NCBI GenBank assembly: GCA_030671905.1
Contig: DAOVHK010000075.1
Span: forward strand, 1 to 7,405
Reading direction: 5' to 3'
Source: Clostridia bacterium
GTDB taxonomy: Bacteria > UBA6262 > WVXT01
DNA: 7,405 nucleotides
The notes beneath the pieces were generated by a model, which saw nothing but the letters and a program-made list of their open reading frames with translations, did no database searches and was not told where the DNA came from. Made by a program: the position numbers and the translations under genes. Each line of letters begins with the position of its first letter. Within the stretch, counting starts at the first letter, position 1. Shown here piece by piece: positions 4,397-7,405 of the stretch.

Positions 4397-5419
4397 CTAC
4401 AATTTCGTTTCTCGTAAAAGTTCTGCCATTATCTCCGAGGAGAGTGGCTCGATATAGAAACCAGAACTCCAAGAGAAACCTTCGACCTTCACAATATGGG
4501 GAAGTATCTCTAAATGCCAATGGTAATCCTTATGTATTGTCTTCCAGTAACCTACCTTTGGCCGCATGTAAGGTATGGAATGGATCATATAGTTGAGTGG
4601 CGGATCCTCCAGCAGTTTACAAATCTTGCTTAAAGTCACTTTCATGATAGCTGCAAAATCGAAAAGTGTGCTCTCATCTTCCTGAGTAAAATCTGCATTG
4701 TGTCTTTTGGGAAGTATCCAGGTTTCAAAAGGAAGACGTGGAGCAAATGGAACATAGGAGAGAAAAGATTTGTTCTCCTTAACTATTCTTAGACCCGCTT
4801 CCAACTCCTCTCTAACCACATCACAGAAAACACAACGCTCTTTCTCTCTATAGTAACTTTTAGCATTTTCCAATTCGCCTTTTACACTTTCGGGAGTAAG
4901 GGGCAGAGCAACCAACTGAGAATGAGCATGTCCCAATCGGAAAGGAGAACTGGGTCTTTGATTCTTGAAAACTATGGCGTATCTGAAACGCTTATCTTTT
5001 TTCAAATCGATAATTCTTTTCTGATAAACGAGAAGAGCATCCTTTATCTGTTCCTCAGGCAAATCGCTTAAGTTCTTGATGTGCTCAGGACTCTCGATTA
5101 TTAACTCGTGTGCTCCTACATTATTCATTACATCGTATATGCCCACACCATGCCTCTCCAATTCTTTCTCTATTTCTAGTGCCTTTTCTTTGCTGGGAAA
5201 GACTCTTACGCTCCAACCCGGTTGGTCTGGCAGAGTACCCGGCTTTCTTAAAGCATAGATTTCTTTAGGTGTCTCTTTCTCATTTCCCGAGCAGAAAGGG
5301 CAGGGTTTCTCCTTGACCCTTACTCCGAGCTCCAAAGATTTGAAGAATTCCTCTTTCCCCTTAGTATTGGTAATAATCCACCCTCCAGAAATTATATCTT
5401 TTCTCAATTCAGCACACAT
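4397..5419 (-). CDS. galT: GalT-like hexose-1-phosphate uridylyltransferase (HIT superfamily)
   Basis: A 340-residue protein of class I GalT length. GalT exchanges UMP between UDP-glucose and galactose-1-phosphate through a histidine-linked intermediate. C40 and C43 (CPFC), with H113 (SPEH), are the usual zinc ligands. The active site is H164-A-H166-S-Q168, so the H-x-H-x-Q core is intact, but alanine replaces the proline of Escherichia coli HPH and the usual GAS lead-in is missing. A second CxxC pair (C196, C199) and HWHLEILPH (300-308) complete the second HIT half. Relatives with this variant include nucleotidyltransferases or phosphorylases of other sugar nucleotides, so the substrate is not certain. 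The ATG overlaps the end of polX by 11 bp, with AGGGAG upstream, implying coupled translation. A paralog lies on the far side of polX. Confidence 0.88.
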   Translation of the reverse strand: MCAELRKDIISGGWIITNTKGKEEFFKSLELGVRVKEKPCPFCSGNEKETPKEIYALRKPGTLPDQPGWSVRVFPSKEKALEIEKELERHGVGIYDVMNNVGAHELIIESPEHIKNLSDLPEEQIKDALLVYQKRIIDLKKDKRFRYAIVFKNQRPSSPFRLGHAHSQLVALPLTPESVKGELENAKSYYREKERCVFCDVVREELEAGLRIVKENKSFLSYVPFAPRLPFETWILPKRHNADFTQEDESTLFDFAAIMKVTLSKICKLLEDPPLNYMIHSIPYMRPKVGYWKTIHKDYHWHLEILPHIVKVEGFSWSSGFYIEPLSSEIMAELLRETKL

Positions 5420-7199
5420 TTCTTTTTTTTCTCCCTAAAGTTTTAATTAATTCATTGTAAGAAATGGTATTCAATACGTCTTTTCTTTCAAGCCAGCCTC
5501 TACGAGCAACGGCAACTCCTAAGCAGAGATTCTCTGTCTGATTCAGGGTATGAGCATCTGTTCCGATTCCCATAAGGATACCTCTCTCTTTTGCCTTCCT
5601 GCAGTAGATATCATATAGGTCAAGCCTCTCAGGATAGGCATTGATTTCTAAGAAAGTCTGTGTTTTCTGAGCAATCCTTAAAACTTTCTCCATATTTAGT
5701 GCATACGGTTCTCTCTTACCCAACAGCCGGCCTTGTGGATGGGCAATCATATGCACATACTTGTTCTCCATCGCAGAAATTATTCTTTCCGTTAGCTGCT
5801 CCTCTGACTGTTTGAATCCAGTGTGAATGGCAGCTATAACCAGGTCGAGTTGAGATAAGAGCTCATCATCATAATCTAAGGACCCATCAGAAAGGATATC
5901 CACTTCCATACCGCAGAGAATCTTAAAGTTTTTATTCTTTTTGTTAATTTTTTTTATCTCTTCGATTTTCTCGTAGACTACATCGGGGCGGAGACCTCCG
6001 GCAACCCTCAGTGATTGAGAGTGGTCACAAATTCCCACCCATTCCAGCCCCATACTTTTTTCCTTTTCTGCAATTTCTGTGAGTTTTCCTGCACCATCGC
6101 TGTAACGGGAATGAACGTGCAAATCACCTTTAATGTCGCTCTGAGCAATCAGTCGAGGAATCTTATTTCGCGAAGCCGTCTCAATTTCTCCCGAGGCCTC
6201 TCTTATTTCTGGTGGAATATACTGAAGTCCCAATTTCTTATAGACCTCTTCTTCGCTCTTACCAGCCACCCTTGTTTCTCTCATTGGTCTTGCCGAAACA
6301 GCTCCCTTTCCCCGAGTGGAAACTCTACCCGACCTTTTTCCCAGTTTAAACAGACCATATTCATTTATTTTATACCCTTTCTTTCGAGCCAGTTCGCGAA
6401 GAGCAATATTATGGTCTTTAGAACCAGTAAAATACATCAGGGCAGCTCCATAAGATTCTGGCTTAATCACCCTCAGGTCAACCTGTATGTCCTCGTCAAG
6501 AATTATGCTCGATTTCGTCTCCCCCTGAGCCAGTATTTCTTTCACCTGAGGAAGATTCACAAATTTATCCATTACTACATCAGATTTTTTTGCCGTACAT
6601 AAGATATCTATATCTTTAATTGTCTCTTTCTTTCTGCGAATACTACCAGCCAGATTTATATCTTTAACATCAGGACACTTCTCCAATTCTTTTATGATTG
6701 GTTTTGCTAAAAATAGTGCTGAGGAGAGGAGAATCCTTTCTCCACCTTTTCTCACCATTTGAATGCCTCTTAGGATATTCTCCTCGGTCTTCTCCCCCAA
6801 ACGGCGAAGCTTGCTCAAACGGTGTTCTTTAGCTGCTTTCTCCAGTTGGGCAAGGCTCTTTATTTTTAACTCATCATATAGAGTTTTTGCTGTTTTAGGC
6901 CCTATTCCCGGGACAGAGAGGATTTCCAGAAGCCCTTCAGGAAAAACTTTCTTTAACTCGTCAAAATATTTTAATTTACCCGTTTCCAAATATTCCTTAA
7001 TCTTTTTTGCTATCCCCTCTCCTACACCGGGTATGGTCTGGAGTTTATCATTGCTTACGAACTTCTCGATCGGTTCAGTGAGACTGGCGATATTTTGAGC
7101 CGCTTTCTCATAAGAGCGCACTCGGAAAGGGTTCTCCCCTTTCAATTCTAAAAGTTGTCCTATTTCCTGGAGTAATTTTACAACTTCTTTGTTTTTCAT
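5409..7199 (-). CDS. polX: PolX, family X DNA polymerase with 3'-5' exonuclease (PHP) domain
   Basis: A 596-residue repair polymerase for gap filling in base excision repair. In order: N-terminal 8-kDa-like and helix-hairpin-helix motifs (IPGVGEGIAKKI 56-67 and VPGIGPKTAKTL 96-107); polymerase palm with GSIRR (185-189), D196 and D198, and D241; thumb motif FTGSKDHNIALRE (257-269); then the PHP domain with DLHVHSRYSDG (359-369), D392-H393, E432, H459, H487, E518 and D548-x-H550. All metal-binding residues for both activities are present, so polymerase and exonuclease should both work. An Arg/Gly/Ser-rich stretch (about 288-313) between thumb and PHP is longer than in the PolX proteins I know. 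GGAGGGGGAG upstream is the ribosome site. The gene starts 7 bp after a GalT-like gene and overlaps the next, so it sits inside an operon. Confidence 0.96.
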   Translation of the reverse strand: MKNKEVVKLLQEIGQLLELKGENPFRVRSYEKAAQNIASLTEPIEKFVSNDKLQTIPGVGEGIAKKIKEYLETGKLKYFDELKKVFPEGLLEILSVPGIGPKTAKTLYDELKIKSLAQLEKAAKEHRLSKLRRLGEKTEENILRGIQMVRKGGERILLSSALFLAKPIIKELEKCPDVKDINLAGSIRRKKETIKDIDILCTAKKSDVVMDKFVNLPQVKEILAQGETKSSIILDEDIQVDLRVIKPESYGAALMYFTGSKDHNIALRELARKKGYKINEYGLFKLGKRSGRVSTRGKGAVSARPMRETRVAGKSEEEVYKKLGLQYIPPEIREASGEIETASRNKIPRLIAQSDIKGDLHVHSRYSDGAGKLTEIAEKEKSMGLEWVGICDHSQSLRVAGGLRPDVVYEKIEEIKKINKKNKNFKILCGMEVDILSDGSLDYDDELLSQLDLVIAAIHTGFKQSEEQLTERIISAMENKYVHMIAHPQGRLLGKREPYALNMEKVLRIAQKTQTFLEINAYPERLDLYDIYCRKAKERGILMGIGTDAHTLNQTENLCLGVAVARRGWLERKDVLNTISYNELIKTLGRKKRNVC

Positions 7200-7206
7200 C
7201 CCCTAT

Positions 7207-7405
7207 CTACTCCCCCTCCACGTCTCTCAGGAATTTTGCCGCTGCTTCCGGGGAGGGTGGATTAATATAGAAATCGCCACCCCACTCAAAGCCCCTGGCA
7301 AGCATAGCATGGGGCAGAATCTCGAGGTGCCAGTGGTAATCCTGTTTAATAGTCAGCCAGAATCCTGCCTCGGGAACCATAAAGGGAGCAGTATGAAGAA
7401 CAAAA
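7207..7405 (-). CDS. Second GalT-like nucleotidyltransferase, C-terminal fragment
   Basis: The 3' end of a gene that continues beyond the right edge; 65 residues and the TAG stop (7207-7209) are present. DYHWHLEILPH is identical to the same region of the galT product encoded at 4397-5419, and GFEWGGDFYINP matches its GFSWSSGFYIEP. By eye about half of 60 aligned residues are identical, so it is a paralog. It carries the histidine-rich end of the second HIT half but the active-site HxH is outside the window, so activity cannot be judged. The stop is 7 bp from the polX ATG, indicating one transcript. Confidence 0.9.
   Translation of the reverse strand, partial: FVLHTAPFMVPEAGFWLTIKQDYHWHLEILPHAMLARGFEWGGDFYINPPSPEAAAKFLRDVEGE

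Noticed and set aside
6015..6602. Plus-strand 195-codon frame inside polX
   Set aside because: Shadow of a well-conserved polX region whose catalytic motifs are all in the minus-strand frame.

Overview
The window looks like chromosomal DNA from an AT-rich, probably uncultured bacterium. All eight genes I can support lie on the minus strand, so transcription runs from high to low coordinates. The bacterial assignment rests on the mraZ-rsmH start of a division/cell-wall cluster, a textbook sigma70-type promoter, Shine-Dalgarno sites and a bacterial PolX with a PHP domain. The phylum cannot be fixed from sequence alone. The abundance of short palindromic repeats would suit a candidate-phylum genome, but that is a guess.

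Right part (4115-7405): the 3' end of one GalT-like nucleotidyltransferase gene, then polX (repair DNA polymerase, 7 bp gap), then a complete second galT-like gene that overlaps the polX end by 11 bp, then a stand-alone Lrp/AsnC ligand-binding (RAM) domain. This is a tight galT'-polX-galT-RAM unit in which two GalT paralogs flank a DNA polymerase.

Middle part (2595-4109): a GC-rich array of alternating stem-loops (about 3736-4079) with conserved loops and covarying stems. It is followed by a 118-residue protein that consists only of a GAD domain of the kind inserted in archaeal GatE, and then by an exported SagB-type nitroreductase. The block is bounded on both sides by the same 20-bp sequence in the same orientation. 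One copy sits directly in front of the next gene, a family 5 (oligopeptide-type) solute-binding protein at 941-2593, and has probably changed its translation start region.

Left part (1-840): a strong hairpin terminator ends the long minus-strand run. Next come a cluster of palindromes and a consensus TTGACA-N17-TATAAT promoter. Three 10-bp GTGG repeats follow, matching the MraZ operator and touching the mraZ start codon. Then come mraZ and the first 40 codons of rsmH. A short hairpin repeat lies between mraZ and rsmH and shares its flanks with one of the upstream hairpins.

The most unusual items are the two-family stem-loop array, the orphan GatE-like GAD protein and the repeat-bounded block that contains them. 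The rest is recognisable housekeeping content.
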